From Rugamonas violacea (lineage in GTDB: Bacteria > Pseudomonadota > Gammaproteobacteria > Burkholderiales > Burkholderiaceae_D), in NCBI RefSeq assembly GCF_016461825.1, contig NZ_JAEMNU010000023.1, positions 1 to 56,221 on the forward strand: a stretch of 56,221 bases of DNA. Reading direction: 5' to 3'. The notes beneath the pieces were generated by a model, which did no database searches, was not told the origin of the DNA, and saw only the letters and a program-made list of their open reading frames with translations. This document shows positions 47,187-55,603 of this stretch, in pieces. Made by a program: the position numbers and the translations under genes. Position 1 is the first letter of the stretch. Every line of letters begins with the position of its first letter.

Positions 47187-47384
47187 CTAGTAGCGCGTTA
47201 GGCAATCGCACAAGTGGCCGGCCAGGCATTGGGCCAGATGCCCGGGCTGGACCCAGGCCTGGAACACCAACGCCAGCGAGGCGTCGAACAGGCGCGTGAT
47301 GGTCAGCTCCCGTCCGGACAGGCCGGCGGCGGCGGCATTTGTCAGCTTGGCGGTTTCGGTTTCGATGTCGGTTTCCGGCGTCAT
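47187..47384 (-). pseudogene. N-terminal fragment of an SRPBCC/AHSA1-domain protein
   Basis: A strong AGGAGG precedes ATG at 47384. The 65-residue frame contains ELTITRLFDASLALVFQAWV and QPGHLAQ, the start of the Aha1/START-like fold (usual form ELxITRxFDAP...VFxAWxDPEHLxxWW). After that point the frame reads CLAGHLCDCLTRY and stops, with none of the remaining roughly 110 residues. The break suggests a deletion whose end lies at about 47190-47230, near the upstream flank of the beta-lactamase gene. Confidence 0.6.
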
Positions 47385-47548
47385 GTTGCGCGTCCTCCTG
47401 TTGAAGGGCGACAAGGTAGTCGCCGAATCGATCGAAACTTCCTTTCCAGTGGCGGCGCCGGTGCGCCACCAAGCCGGCCGCCGGCACCCTCAGGCGCCGG
47501 AGGGCGGCGGCCGGCCCGGCTTGAACGGCTTGCCGGCCGGCGCGACAA

Positions 47549-48337
47549 TCAGAAGCTGCGGCTGACGTAGATGGCGGCGGTCGGCGCGGTCTTCTTGCGG
47601 GTCAGCGGGCTCTTGCTGGCATCGCCGCTCAGCGAGCTGACGCCGGCCATGCCGGTCAAGGACCACTTGCCGGGGAAGGTGTGGGTCCAGCTGAGGCCGG
47701 CATCGACGCCGTACAGGCCGGACTTCGGCGTGAACTCGCGGTAGCCCGAGTTTTTCGACTGGGTGGCGTTGACGCCGTAGTAGGTCTTGGCGTATTTGCT
47801 GTCGGCGAAGTTGGCGCCCAGGCTCAGACTGAGGGTGTCGCTCGGCGTCTGGTACAAGTGGCCGGTGATGCCGACACCGAAGCTGGCGCCATTGTCGCGC
47901 TGCGACACCGGCACCTCGGCGCGGGCGCTCACCTCGACCCGTTCGAAGATGGCGTAGCTCAGGCCGAAGTTGGCGGTGGCGTTGGTTTTGATCTCGCCCA
48001 TGCCCTTCAGGTACTTGCTGCCGGTTTTGCCGGCGATGCCGCGCTCGTCGCTCTCGCTGCGGCCGCCGCGCACGCCCAGCGCCACGCTGTACTTCAGCGG
48101 GCCGGCGCTGCCGCCGTAGCCCAGGCCGCGCATGGTGCTGGCGAACAGGCCGTTGGCCATCGCGTAGTCGAGCTGCACGACCGGCGCGACCACGTGTTCG
48201 TCCGAACCGGAATAACGCGAACCGACGGCGACGCCGGCGCCCACGGTGAAGACGTTCTCGGCGGCGGCGGCGGCGGCCTGGCCGGCCAGCAGCGACAACA
48301 ACAAAAGGGGCACGGCTTTGATTGAACTGCTATTCAT
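47549..48337 (-). CDS. MipA/OmpV family outer membrane protein
   Basis: 262 residues with signal peptide ending AAAAENV. It shows the family start VGAGVAVGSRYSGSDEHVVAP, repeated amphipathic strands and a terminal aromatic IYVSRSF. MipA-like proteins are outer membrane beta-barrels, some scaffolding murein enzymes or responding to antimicrobials. Divergent from a two-component system, whose predicted site TCTTCA-N5-TCTTCA lies 93 bases upstream of this start. Confidence 0.9.
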   Translation of the reverse strand: MNSSSIKAVPLLLLSLLAGQAAAAAAENVFTVGAGVAVGSRYSGSDEHVVAPVVQLDYAMANGLFASTMRGLGYGGSAGPLKYSVALGVRGGRSESDERGIAGKTGSKYLKGMGEIKTNATANFGLSYAIFERVEVSARAEVPVSQRDNGASFGVGITGHLYQTPSDTLSLSLGANFADSKYAKTYYGVNATQSKNSGYREFTPKSGLYGVDAGLSWTHTFPGKWSLTGMAGVSSLSGDASKSPLTRKKTAPTAAIYVSRSF

Positions 48338-48429
48338 GATGGTTTTCCATTCCAGGTTGAGAGGCGATTTACTAAGAATCGGCTGCTCGAAGTATTCCCC
48401 CGTGGCATGAAGCCAATCTGATCGCTTGA

Positions 48430-48446
48430 TGAAGAAAGCATGAAGA
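48430..48446 (-). promoter_or_regulatory. Predicted response-regulator site facing mipA-like gene
   Basis: Read on the minus strand: TCTTCA-TGCTT-TCTTCA, hexamers repeated with an 11-base period as bound by OmpR-family dimers. Confidence 0.65.
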
Positions 48447-48462
48447 CCCGGCCGCCGCCCCT

Positions 48463-48479
48463 TCTTTAGGCATTCTTCA
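48463..48479 (+). promoter_or_regulatory. Predicted response-regulator site facing its own gene
   Basis: TCTTTA-GGCAT-TCTTCA on the plus strand, the same pattern as the site at 48430-48446 but inverted, 24 bases before the regulator ATG. Confidence 0.65.
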
Positions 48480-48503
48480 GGAATTGATGGTTAAATACCG
48501 GCC

Positions 48504-49187
48504 ATGAAGATACTGCTGATAGAAGACGATCTGGACTTGGGCAACGGCGTGCGCATCGCTCTGAGCGACCAGGGCATGGACGTGGTCTGGGTGCGCCAAC
48601 TCGACGACGCCGAGCGCCACCTGGCGGCCGACACCTGCGACCTGATCCTGCTCGACCTGGGCCTGCCCGACGGCGACGGCCTGAGCCTGCTGACCCGCCT
48701 GCGGCGCGACAAGCACGACCTGCCGGTGCTGATCGTGAGCGCCCGCGACGCGCTGCAGGAACGCCTGCGCGGCCTCGACTCGGGCGCCGACGACTACCTG
48801 GTCAAGCCCTTCGAGCTGGCCGAGCTGCTGTCGCGGGTGCGCGCGCTGGCGCGGCGCAGCTACGGCTTCGACGGCGAGACGCTGGAGCTGCGCGGCCTGC
48901 AACTGCACGCGCCGACCCGCCGCGTGCAGGTGCACGGCAAGCCGGTCGAGCTCACCGCCAGCGAATACCTGCTGCTGAAGATACTGCTGATGCGCGCCAA
49001 CCGCGTCATCACCCGGCGCAGCCTGGAGGAGCAGGCCCTGCCCGGCTCCCAGGCCAACGCCAGCAACACGCTCGACGTGCACATGGCCAACCTGCGGCGC
49101 AAGATCGGCGAAGGGTATGTGCGCACCGTGCGCGGCGTCGGCTACGTGATCGACCAGCACGGCCCCGCCGCGGACGGCGCCCGATGA
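48504..49187 (+). CDS. OmpR-family response regulator (QseB/PmrA-like)
   Basis: 227 residues. Receiver with IEDD, phospho-acceptor in LILLDLGLPDGDG, and the lysine in YLVKPFELAELL. The winged helix includes SNTLDVHMANLRRKIG and TVRGVGYVI. It overlaps the kinase gene by four bases. Together with the divergent outer membrane gene this forms a self-contained envelope-response unit. Confidence 0.93.
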   Translation: MKILLIEDDLDLGNGVRIALSDQGMDVVWVRQLDDAERHLAADTCDLILLDLGLPDGDGLSLLTRLRRDKHDLPVLIVSARDALQERLRGLDSGADDYLVKPFELAELLSRVRALARRSYGFDGETLELRGLQLHAPTRRVQVHGKPVELTASEYLLLKILLMRANRVITRRSLEEQALPGSQANASNTLDVHMANLRRKIGEGYVRTVRGVGYVIDQHGPAADGAR

Positions 49188-50575
49188 TGCGCCGCTTCTG
49201 GAACAGCATCGCCGCGCCGACCTTGGTGCGGCGCCTGCTGGTGGCGCAGATGGTGTTGTTGACGGCCTTGTGGACGCTGGCCACCGGCTTCGTCATCAAC
49301 GAGAGCGGCAAGGACCTGAACCTGCTGTCGACCGAGCGCATCTTCGACGCCGTGCTGGCCGCCGCCGACGCGCTGGTCGACTCGCCGCAGCAGCAACAGC
49401 ACGTGCTCAACATGATGGACCTGGCGGTGCGCGAGAACTATGGCACCGCCGACGACCCCATGCTCAGCCCCAGCATCGTGGTGCAGCAGCGTGGCCGCGA
49501 GATCTACCGCTCGCACGGCACGCCGAGCGAGCTGGGCACGCGCAAGCAGCATGTCGTCGAGACCTTCTACGCCGGCGACAAGCGCTGGCGCGCGCGCAGC
49601 AAGCAGTCGGCCAGCGGCACCATGCTGACCATGCTGGCGCCGGCCGACGGTCTGCACATCTTCATGACCATCAACTCGCACGGCTTCTACCTGCTGCCGC
49701 TGCTGATCAGCCTGCCCTTCCTGCTGCTGCCGACCTGGTTATCGATCCGCCTGGCGCTGCGGCCGTGGAGCCAGGTGGCGCGCGAAGTGGCGGCGCGCGG
49801 CCCGCACAACCTGAGTCCGCTCGACTACACCGCCAAGCACCGCGAGCTGGCCGGCATGGTCGACAACATCAACACCTTGATGCGCCAGGTCGACGACAGC
49901 GCCGTGCGCGAGCGCAGCTTCATCGCCGACGCCGCCCACGAGCTGCGCACGCCGCTGGCGGCGATGCAGGTCAACGTCGAGGCGCTGCACAGCCAGGCCA
50001 ACGACGAGCGCCAGCGCCAGCTGCTCAAGGGCATCCTCAGCAGCGGCAGCCGCGCCACCCGCCTGGTCAGCCAGTTGCTGATGCTGATGCGCAGCGACGC
50101 CAGCGTGGCCGGCGCGGCGGCGGCGCCGGTCGCCCTGGCCCAGCTGTTGCAGGATCGCATGGCCGCGCTGGCCGCCCTGGCCAGCGCGCGCCGGGTGGAG
50201 CTGGAGCTGCACGCCGACACCGAGTTGTACCTGCACGGCCAGCGCGAGAGCCTGATCTCGCTGGTCGACAACCTGGTCGACAACGCCATCAAGTACAGCC
50301 CGCCGGACGGCCTGGTGCAGGTCAGCCTGCGGCGCGAAACCGGCCAGGCCGTGTTGGCGGTCAACGACCAAGGGCCGGGCGTGGCGCCGGCCCTGCGCGA
50401 GCGGGTGCTCGACCGCTTCTTCCGCGACCCCAACCAGACGCAGAGCGGCAGCGGCCTGGGCCTGTCGATCGCCCAGGCGGTGGCGCGCCAGCACGGCGGC
50501 AGCATCGCCCTGTTCGACACCGGCCACGGCGCCGGCCTGCTGGTCGAGGTGCGCCTGCCGCTGAGCGCCGCCTAG
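49184..50575 (+). CDS. Sensor histidine kinase (QseC-like)
   Basis: 463 residues. TM1 at about 20-38, periplasmic domain of about 130 residues, TM2 near 165-185, a short HAMP-like linker, HisKA with FIADAAHELRTPLAAMQV, N box DNLVDNAIKYSPP, then NDQGPGV and GSGLGLSIAQAVARQHGG. Partner of the overlapping regulator. The stimulus is unknown. Confidence 0.93.
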   Translation: MMRRFWNSIAAPTLVRRLLVAQMVLLTALWTLATGFVINESGKDLNLLSTERIFDAVLAAADALVDSPQQQQHVLNMMDLAVRENYGTADDPMLSPSIVVQQRGREIYRSHGTPSELGTRKQHVVETFYAGDKRWRARSKQSASGTMLTMLAPADGLHIFMTINSHGFYLLPLLISLPFLLLPTWLSIRLALRPWSQVAREVAARGPHNLSPLDYTAKHRELAGMVDNINTLMRQVDDSAVRERSFIADAAHELRTPLAAMQVNVEALHSQANDERQRQLLKGILSSGSRATRLVSQLLMLMRSDASVAGAAAAPVALAQLLQDRMAALAALASARRVELELHADTELYLHGQRESLISLVDNLVDNAIKYSPPDGLVQVSLRRETGQAVLAVNDQGPGVAPALRERVLDRFFRDPNQTQSGSGLGLSIAQAVARQHGGSIALFDTGHGAGLLVEVRLPLSAA

Positions 50576-50620
50576 CCTCGCGCCGCCCAAGCAAGTTCAA
50601 GCAACCCACGGGCGGACTCT

Positions 50621-50647
50621 GGGGTCGGACCCGGCGGGTCCGACCCC
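50621..50647. repeat. Dispersed stem-loop repeat, copy 3
   Basis: GGGGTCGGACCCG pairs with CGGGTCCGACCCC around one base, followed by GGCTCCCCGCC and GGGTGGTTTT, as in copies 1 and 2. Confidence 0.85.
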
Positions 50648-50684
50648 GGCTCCCCGCCCTTGGGTGGTTTTCCCGCGTGAACGT

Positions 50685-50721
50685 AAAAAAACCGCCAGGG
50701 CTTGCGCGCTGGCGGTTTTTT
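50685..50721. terminator. Bidirectional terminator between kinase gene and pnp
   Basis: AAAAAACCGCCAG and CTGGCGGTTTTTT flank the loop GGCTTGCGCG. The A-run and T-run allow termination on both strands of the convergent genes. Confidence 0.9.
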
Positions 50722-50743
50722 GCGTCGGCCGAAGCCGGGGGGA

Positions 50744-52858
50744 TTACTGGGCCACGGCTTCTTCGGCGGCGGCCTTCATCGACAGCTTCAGACGGCCGCG
50801 GTCGTCGGTTTCCAGAACCTTGACGCGCACTTGCTGGCCTTCTTTCAGGTAGTCGGCGACGGCGTTGACGCGCTCGTTGGCGATCTGCGAGATGTGCAGC
50901 AGGCCGTCCTTGCCCGGCATGACTTGGACGATGGCGCCGAAGTCCAGCAGTTTCAGCACGGTGCCTTCGTAGACCTTGCCCACTTCAACCGAGGCGGTCA
51001 GTTCTTCGATGCGACGCTTGGCTTCCTGGCCGGCGGCGGCGTCGACGGAGGCGATGGTGACCACGCCTTCGTCGCTGATGTCGATCTGGGTGCCAGTCTC
51101 TTCGGTCAGCGCGCGGATGACGGCGCCGCCCTTGCCGATCACGTCACGGATTTTTTCCGGATTGATCTTGATGGTGATCAGGCGCGGTGCGAAGTCGGAC
51201 AGCTCGGTCTTCACGTGCGGCATGGCTTTTTGCATTTCGCCCAGGATGTGCTCGCGGCCTTCCTTGGCTTGCGCCAGCGCCACTTGCATGATTTCCTTGG
51301 TGATGCCCATGATCTTGATGTCCATCTGCAGCGCGGTGATACCGTTGCGGGTACCGGCGACCTTGAAGTCCATGTCGCCCAGGTGGTCTTCGTCACCCAG
51401 GATGTCCGACAGCACGGCGAACTTGCCGCCGTCCTTGATCAGGCCCATGGCGATGCCGGCCACGTGCTCTTTCATCGGCACGCCGGCGTCCATCAGTGCC
51501 AGGCAGCCGCCGCAGACCGAAGCCATCGACGAGGAGCCGTTCGACTCGGTGATTTCCGACACCAGACGCACGGAGTAGCTGAACTCTTCCGGCGATGGCA
51601 GGGCGGCGATCAGCGCGCGCTTGGCCAGACGGCCGTGGCCGATTTCGCGGCGCTTGGGCGTGCCGACGCGGCCGGTTTCGCCGGTGGCGAACGGAGGCAT
51701 GTTGTAGTGCAGCATGAACGAATCGGTGAACTCGCCCATCAGCGCGTCGATCTTCTGGCTGTCGCGGGCGGTGCCCAGTGTGGCCACGACCAGCGCCTGG
51801 GTTTCACCACGGGTGAACAGGGCCGAACCGTGGGTGCGCGGCAGCACGGAAGTGCGGATCGAAATCGGCCGCACGGTGCGGGTGTCGCGGCCGTCGATGC
51901 GTGGCTCGCCGTCGAGGATCTGCGAACGGACAATCTTCGCTTCCATGTCGAACAGGATGTTGTTGACTTCGGCTGCGTCGACCGGCGCGGCGCCGGCGGC
52001 GGCCGCTTCGGCGCCCAGTTCGGCCAGCACTTCGGCGGTAGCCGATTTCAGCTTGGCGGTGCGCTCCTGCTTGTCTTTGGTCTGGTAGGCGTCGCGGATC
52101 TTGGCGCCGCCGAAATGCTCGACGCGGCCGATCAGGACTTCGTTCTTGGCCGGCGCGATCCATTCGACTTCCGGCTTGCCGCCGTCGCGCACCAGTTCAT
52201 GGATCGCGTCGATGACCACTTTCATCTGGTCGTGGCCGAAGACCACGGCGCCGAGCATGATTTCTTCGGACAGTTGTTTGGCTTCCGATTCGACCATCAG
52301 CACGGCGCTTTCGGTACCGGCGACAACCAGGTCCATTTCCGAGGTTTTCAGCTGGGCGACGGTCGGGTTCAGGATGTACTGGCCGTTGGCGTAACCGACG
52401 CGGGCGGCGCCGATCGGGCCGTTGAACGGCACGCCGGAGATGCACAGGGCGGCCGAGGCGCCGATCATGGCGGCGATGTCGGGATCGATTTCCGGGTTGA
52501 CCGACAGGACGTGAATGATGATCTGCACTTCATTCAGGTAGCCTTCCGGGAACAACGGACGGATAGGACGGTCGATCAGGCGCGAGGTCAGCGTTTCTTT
52601 TTCCGAAGGACGGCCTTCGCGCTTGAAGAAACCGCCCGGGATTTTACCGGCAGCATAGGTTTTTTCAACGTAGTCGACGGTCAGGGGGAAGAAATCCTGG
52701 CCTGGCTTGGCATCTTTGCGTGCCACAACGGTCGCCAGGACCACGGTGTCTTCAATCGACACCAGGACGGCGCCGGAAGCCTGGCGAGCGATCTCGCCGG
52801 TTTCCAGGGTGACTTGGTGTTGACCGTATTGGAAGGTTTTCGTAACTTTGTTAAACAT
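50744..52858 (-). CDS. pnp: Polynucleotide phosphorylase
   Basis: 704 residues. Two RNase PH domains, with [14 protein letters not shown] and the active-site segments MGLIKDG and [19 protein letters not shown] (quoted as [14 protein letters not shown]). Then a KH domain with [15 protein letters not shown] and an S1 domain starting [16 protein letters not shown]. It degrades RNA phosphorolytically 3' to 5' in the degradosome. Downstream of rpsO, as usual, with a hairpin in the 280-base gap. Confidence 0.98.
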   Translation of the reverse strand: MFNKVTKTFQYGQHQVTLETGEIARQASGAVLVSIEDTVVLATVVARKDAKPGQDFFPLTVDYVEKTYAAGKIPGGFFKREGRPSEKETLTSRLIDRPIRPLFPEGYLNEVQIIIHVLSVNPEIDPDIAAMIGASAALCISGVPFNGPIGAARVGYANGQYILNPTVAQLKTSEMDLVVAGTESAVLMVESEAKQLSEEIMLGAVVFGHDQMKVVIDAIHELVRDGGKPEVEWIAPAKNEVLIGRVEHFGGAKIRDAYQTKDKQERTAKLKSATAEVLAELGAEAAAAGAAPVDAAEVNNILFDMEAKIVRSQILDGEPRIDGRDTRTVRPISIRTSVLPRTHGSALFTRGETQALVVATLGTARDSQKIDALMGEFTDSFMLHYNMPPFATGETGRVGTPKRREIGHGRLAKRALIAALPSPEEFSYSVRLVSEITESNGSSSMASVCGGCLALMDAGVPMKEHVAGIAMGLIKDGGKFAVLSDILGDEDHLGDMDFKVAGTRNGITALQMDIKIMGITKEIMQVALAQAKEGREHILGEMQKAMPHVKTELSDFAPRLITIKINPEKIRDVIGKGGAVIRALTEETGTQIDISDEGVVTIASVDAAAGQEAKRRIEELTASVEVGKVYEGTVLKLLDFGAIVQVMPGKDGLLHISQIANERVNAVADYLKEGQQVRVKVLETDDRGRLKLSMKAAAEEAVAQ

Positions 52859-53138
52859 GGGTAATCCCTTTCTAATTGCCGACAGATTTTCAGGGGCTGT
52901 CGTTCACCTCACCACAGGCGGCATGCTGCGGCGCCGCCTTACTACTAAACTTACTACTTACTAAACTTGCCACTTGCCAAACTTACGACTCAACTTGCCA
53001 GCAAGCGTGCTGCGAATTCGGGAATCCATGTTTCTGGGCAATAGCCCATGCCAATTGGCATTGTTCGGCCAAAATGACAAAATGCCCGCGTCAGCGAACT
53101 GGCGCAGGCATTTCTGTTTAAACCGGGTGACGCAAAAA
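52859..53138. other. rpsO-pnp intergenic region
   Basis: 280 bases, no gene. Contains short direct repeats of ACTTACTA and AACTTGCCA types (52938-53000) and the hairpin listed at 53079-53113. In other bacteria this region carries a pnp promoter and RNase III control stem-loops, but here I see no certain promoter. Confidence 0.5.
53079..53113 (-). terminator. Terminator or attenuator after rpsO
   Basis: On the minus strand AAATGCCTGCGCCAG pairs with CTGACGCGGGCATTT (one mismatch, one GT pair) around TTCG, followed by a short T-rich tract. Confidence 0.75.
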
Positions 53139-53408
53139 TTACTTACGCAGACCGAGTTTAGCGATCAGATCGCGATAACGGGTAGCGTCTTTTGCCTTCA
53201 GGTAGGACAGCAGGCTCTTACGACGGTTAACCATCATAATCAGACCACGACGGGAGTGGTGATCTTTGCTGTGCGCTTTGAAGTGGCCGTTCAGTTCGTT
53301 GATGCGTGCGGTCAGCAGCGCAACTTGAACTTCTGGCGAGCCGGTGTCGTTTTGACCACGGGCGTTGTCCGCGATGATCGCGGCTTTGTTGATGTTTTCT
53401 ACGGTCAT
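53139..53408 (-). CDS. rpsO: 30S ribosomal protein S15
   Basis: 89 residues, exact family length. Conserved [20 protein letters not shown] (20 of the first half), [18 protein letters not shown] and LLSYLKAKD. It binds 16S rRNA h20-h22. Start preceded by TAAAGGT. First gene of rpsO-pnp. Confidence 0.98.
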   Translation of the reverse strand: MTVENINKAAIIADNARGQNDTGSPEVQVALLTARINELNGHFKAHSKDHHSRRGLIMMVNRRKSLLSYLKAKDATRYRDLIAKLGLRK

Positions 53409-53576
53409 GATTTTACCTTTAACATGCGGTGCCCGGAGTCTGAACCCTAGGCATCGTGAACTTCAAAAGAATTCCGGCCAAAAGACCAGACCCGCAAGTA
53501 TATCGGAAAAACCGGCGGCTGTATCCAGTCTTAGTTAGAATTCTTATGAGGCGAATGTGCAGAAACGGGGGCGGAC

Positions 53577-54065
53577 ATGAAAAAGATGGTTGCAATGACA
53601 AGTATCTCCCTGTTGTTGGCCGCCTGCGCCGCGCCGGGCGGCAGCCCGCCGCCGCCCGGCAGCACGGCCGAGCAGTTGCAGGCCCTGCTCGGCCGCCCCA
53701 GCGCCAGCTACCGCGACGGCGCCGACACCTTGCTCGAATACGCCACGGGGCCGAGCGGCCAGGCGACCTACATGGCCAGGCTGGGCGCCGACGGCCGGCT
53801 GCTCTCCTACGAGCAAGTATTAAGCAGCGAAAAGTTCGCCGCCGTCAAAATCGGCCGCGACAACCAGCACAGCATCCTGCTCACCTTCGGCCAGCCCTTC
53901 GCGCGGCAACGCTACCCGCTCAACCATCTTGAGGCCTGGCTCTACCGCTACAAGGAACAGGGCGTGTGGAACTCGATCATGTACGTGCAGTTCCGCCCCG
54001 ACGGCAGCGTCGACAGCCTGCAGAACGGACCGGACCCGGAGCGCGAGCCGCACCGCGCGCGTTAG
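53577..54065 (+). CDS. Lipoprotein, BamE/SmpA-like
   Basis: 162 residues, lipobox LLAAC (Cys17). The mature part EQLQALLGRPSASYRDGAD resembles the start of the SmpA/OmlA (BamE) fold, and the core reads ITFGQPFARQRYP-like LLTFGQPFARQRYP and AWLYRYKEQGVWNSIMYVQF. It is probably a periplasm-facing outer membrane lipoprotein. Not BamE itself, since the characteristic motif order differs. Function unknown. Confidence 0.72.
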   Translation: MKKMVAMTSISLLLAACAAPGGSPPPPGSTAEQLQALLGRPSASYRDGADTLLEYATGPSGQATYMARLGADGRLLSYEQVLSSEKFAAVKIGRDNQHSILLTFGQPFARQRYPLNHLEAWLYRYKEQGVWNSIMYVQFRPDGSVDSLQNGPDPEREPHRAR

Positions 54066-54123
54066 CCCGGCGGCGCGACGCTGGTGCGCGCCGTTTTGGC
54101 AAATCAGCAAGCGTGGCGAGCCG

Positions 54124-54390
54124 CTTAAGGCCACCTCGAATAACCGTCATTCCCGCGTAGGCGGGAATCCATACACTGCACGCTCATTGACTCAGCATGG
54201 ATTCCCGCCTTCGCGGGAACGACAAGTTGCTGGTTTTTAGAGGTCGCCTTAAGAGCACCTCTAAAAACCCGTCGTTCCCGCGAAGGCGGGAACCTATACG
54301 CCGCATCCTGCCTAGCGCAGCATGAATTCCCGCCTGCGCGGCGGTCCGCCGATGCGGAACGACGAATTCAGCTTATTCGATGCGCCCTTA
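54124..54390. repeat. Two tandem MITE-like hairpin elements
   Basis: Each unit has CTTAAG-type ends, then a CACCTC-AA-ACC or ACCTCTAAAAACC arm, and two hairpins pairing ATTCCCGC with GCGGGAAT. Between them GGTTTTTAGAGGT (54232-54244) and ACCTCTAAAAACC (54257-54269) form a perfect 13-bp dyad around the CTTAAG junction. Units are roughly 54124-54255 and 54245-54390. No coding capacity. Confidence 0.65.
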
Positions 54391-54392
54391 AA

Positions 54393-55055
54393 TCAGTGTC
54401 CGCAAAGTAACACGGCGTTCTTGACGGTCTCGACTTCCTCGCGCTTGTTACGCTGAACCGGCGCTTGCACCAGCGAGGCGTCGACGATCTGACCACAGCG
54501 CGCCATGTAGCCGTACTGCTGCAGCTGCTGTTGGACTTGTTCGAACACGAATGTGCCCGCACCGGCCTAGGAGTCTGCGCGGCAGAAGAAAATGAAACTA
54601 CCGCTAAAAATTCCGACCACTCAGATCGCGCCAGGATCAACGATCTCGACATTGGGAAGGGGTAAAGTACCCCTGAAAATGCCGGGAATTTGGGTGAAAT
54701 CGTTCTGCCGCGCAGACTCCTAGGCCAGGCCATCACGGAACAGCCAGATCATCTTGGCGTCGGGGATACTGCTGCTCTCGGTCAGATCAAGAAATTGCAG
54801 GAAGCTGCGGCGATCAAGTAATTGATATTCCAGCTTGTCGTCGGCCAAGTTGTAGAGCTGCTGGAGCACTAGGATCTTGGCCATCAACACGGTCGGGTAG
54901 AGTGGGCAACCGCCTTTTGCGCGTGAGAGGCGCGGCGCGGTGGCGTCAATGTCAGCGGCCAGCGTCTCGGAGTCCACGTGTTTGGTTAAGTCGACCAAGG
55001 GATCGCCGATCTTGCGTTCGTGCTCCGCAAACAGGCTGATCCGGGTTTTCATCAT
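54393..55055 (-). pseudogene. IS5-family transposase remnant, interrupted and truncated
   Basis: The start MMKTRISLFAEHERK at 55055 runs through CPLYPTVLMAKILVLQQLYN and IPDAKMIWLFRDGLA, an IS5-family N-terminus. A 149-bp element then interrupts it at 54571-54719. On the far side the frame resumes as AGAGTFVFEQVQQQLQQYGY and GQIVDASLVQAPVQRNKRE, containing the first catalytic Asp, and ends at 54393 well short of the remaining DDE residues. A TAG lies exactly at the junction, where CAG (Gln) would be expected, so the gene was probably already nonsense-mutated before the insertion. Confidence 0.85.
54571..54719. mobile_element. 149-bp MITE-like element inside the transposase remnant
   Basis: Perfect 17-bp terminal inverted repeats GAGTCTGCGCGGCAGAA (54571-54587 and 54703-54719), flanked by CTAG on both sides (54567-54570 and 54720-54723) as a target duplication. 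The YTAR-type target suits movement by an IS5-subgroup transposase. Internally GGGGTA-AAG-TACCCC (54659-54673) forms a small hairpin. No ORF inside. The target was a GGCCTAGGCC palindrome. Confidence 0.82.
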
Positions 55056-55481
55056 CGCGGGCAGTCGCTGGTCGTGGCTGATGCCGGAATTTTACCTAGT
55101 CAGGCTGGCTGGTGGCAGGTGTTTAGGGATCGCCTTACTTAATACCGACCATATAAATTTCGACGCCGCTTATGATCCGAAAGCTACCGCCTCCGGGCAA
55201 AGACGTTCCCAGCAGAACGGCCTGATAGAGCGCTCGGGCTCGACAATACCTAACTCCAAACATCTTGCTCTGAGTGGAGCCAACGCGGGCCACACCCTCG
55301 CGCGTCTTGCGTGGACACTGTCAGGCATTTTCGGCACTGGCAACTGGGATGCTTGCCTCGGGCTAAATGAGGCGAGTGATGGGCCCAAATGCTGCTGCCT
55401 AGCGCTGCGAACGGCCAGGAGTGAAAATTCCATAGTTTCGTCTGATAATTATTTATTTTGAAAAATTATCAAAAATACCTC
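55056..55481. other. Region without a recognisable gene
   Basis: Between the transposase remnant and the lectin-gene promoter. GC is lower than in the core of the window and falls further after 55437. Open frames exist but none resembles a known family. It probably contains old element debris, such as CGCCTTACTTAA near 55131, similar to the ends of the hairpin elements at 54124. Confidence 0.4.
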
Positions 55482-55510
55482 TTTACATAAATCACAACAT
55501 TGGCTATGCT
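55482..55510 (+). promoter_or_regulatory. Candidate promoter of the lectin gene
   Basis: TTTACA (55482-55487), a 17-base spacer and TATGCT (55505-55510), in an AT-rich stretch 94 bases before the ATG. Confidence 0.5.
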
Positions 55511-55603
55511 TGAAATTGAACAACAGTTCACATACAGCGTGGCTGAACCGTTATCAAAATTACCAATATTCACAACACACATTCAACTTCACAAGGAGAA
55601 AGT

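Noticed and set aside
54940..55461. A plus-strand 173-codon frame over the transposase remnant
   Set aside because: Its first part is antisense to the IS5-type frame and the rest matches nothing recognised.
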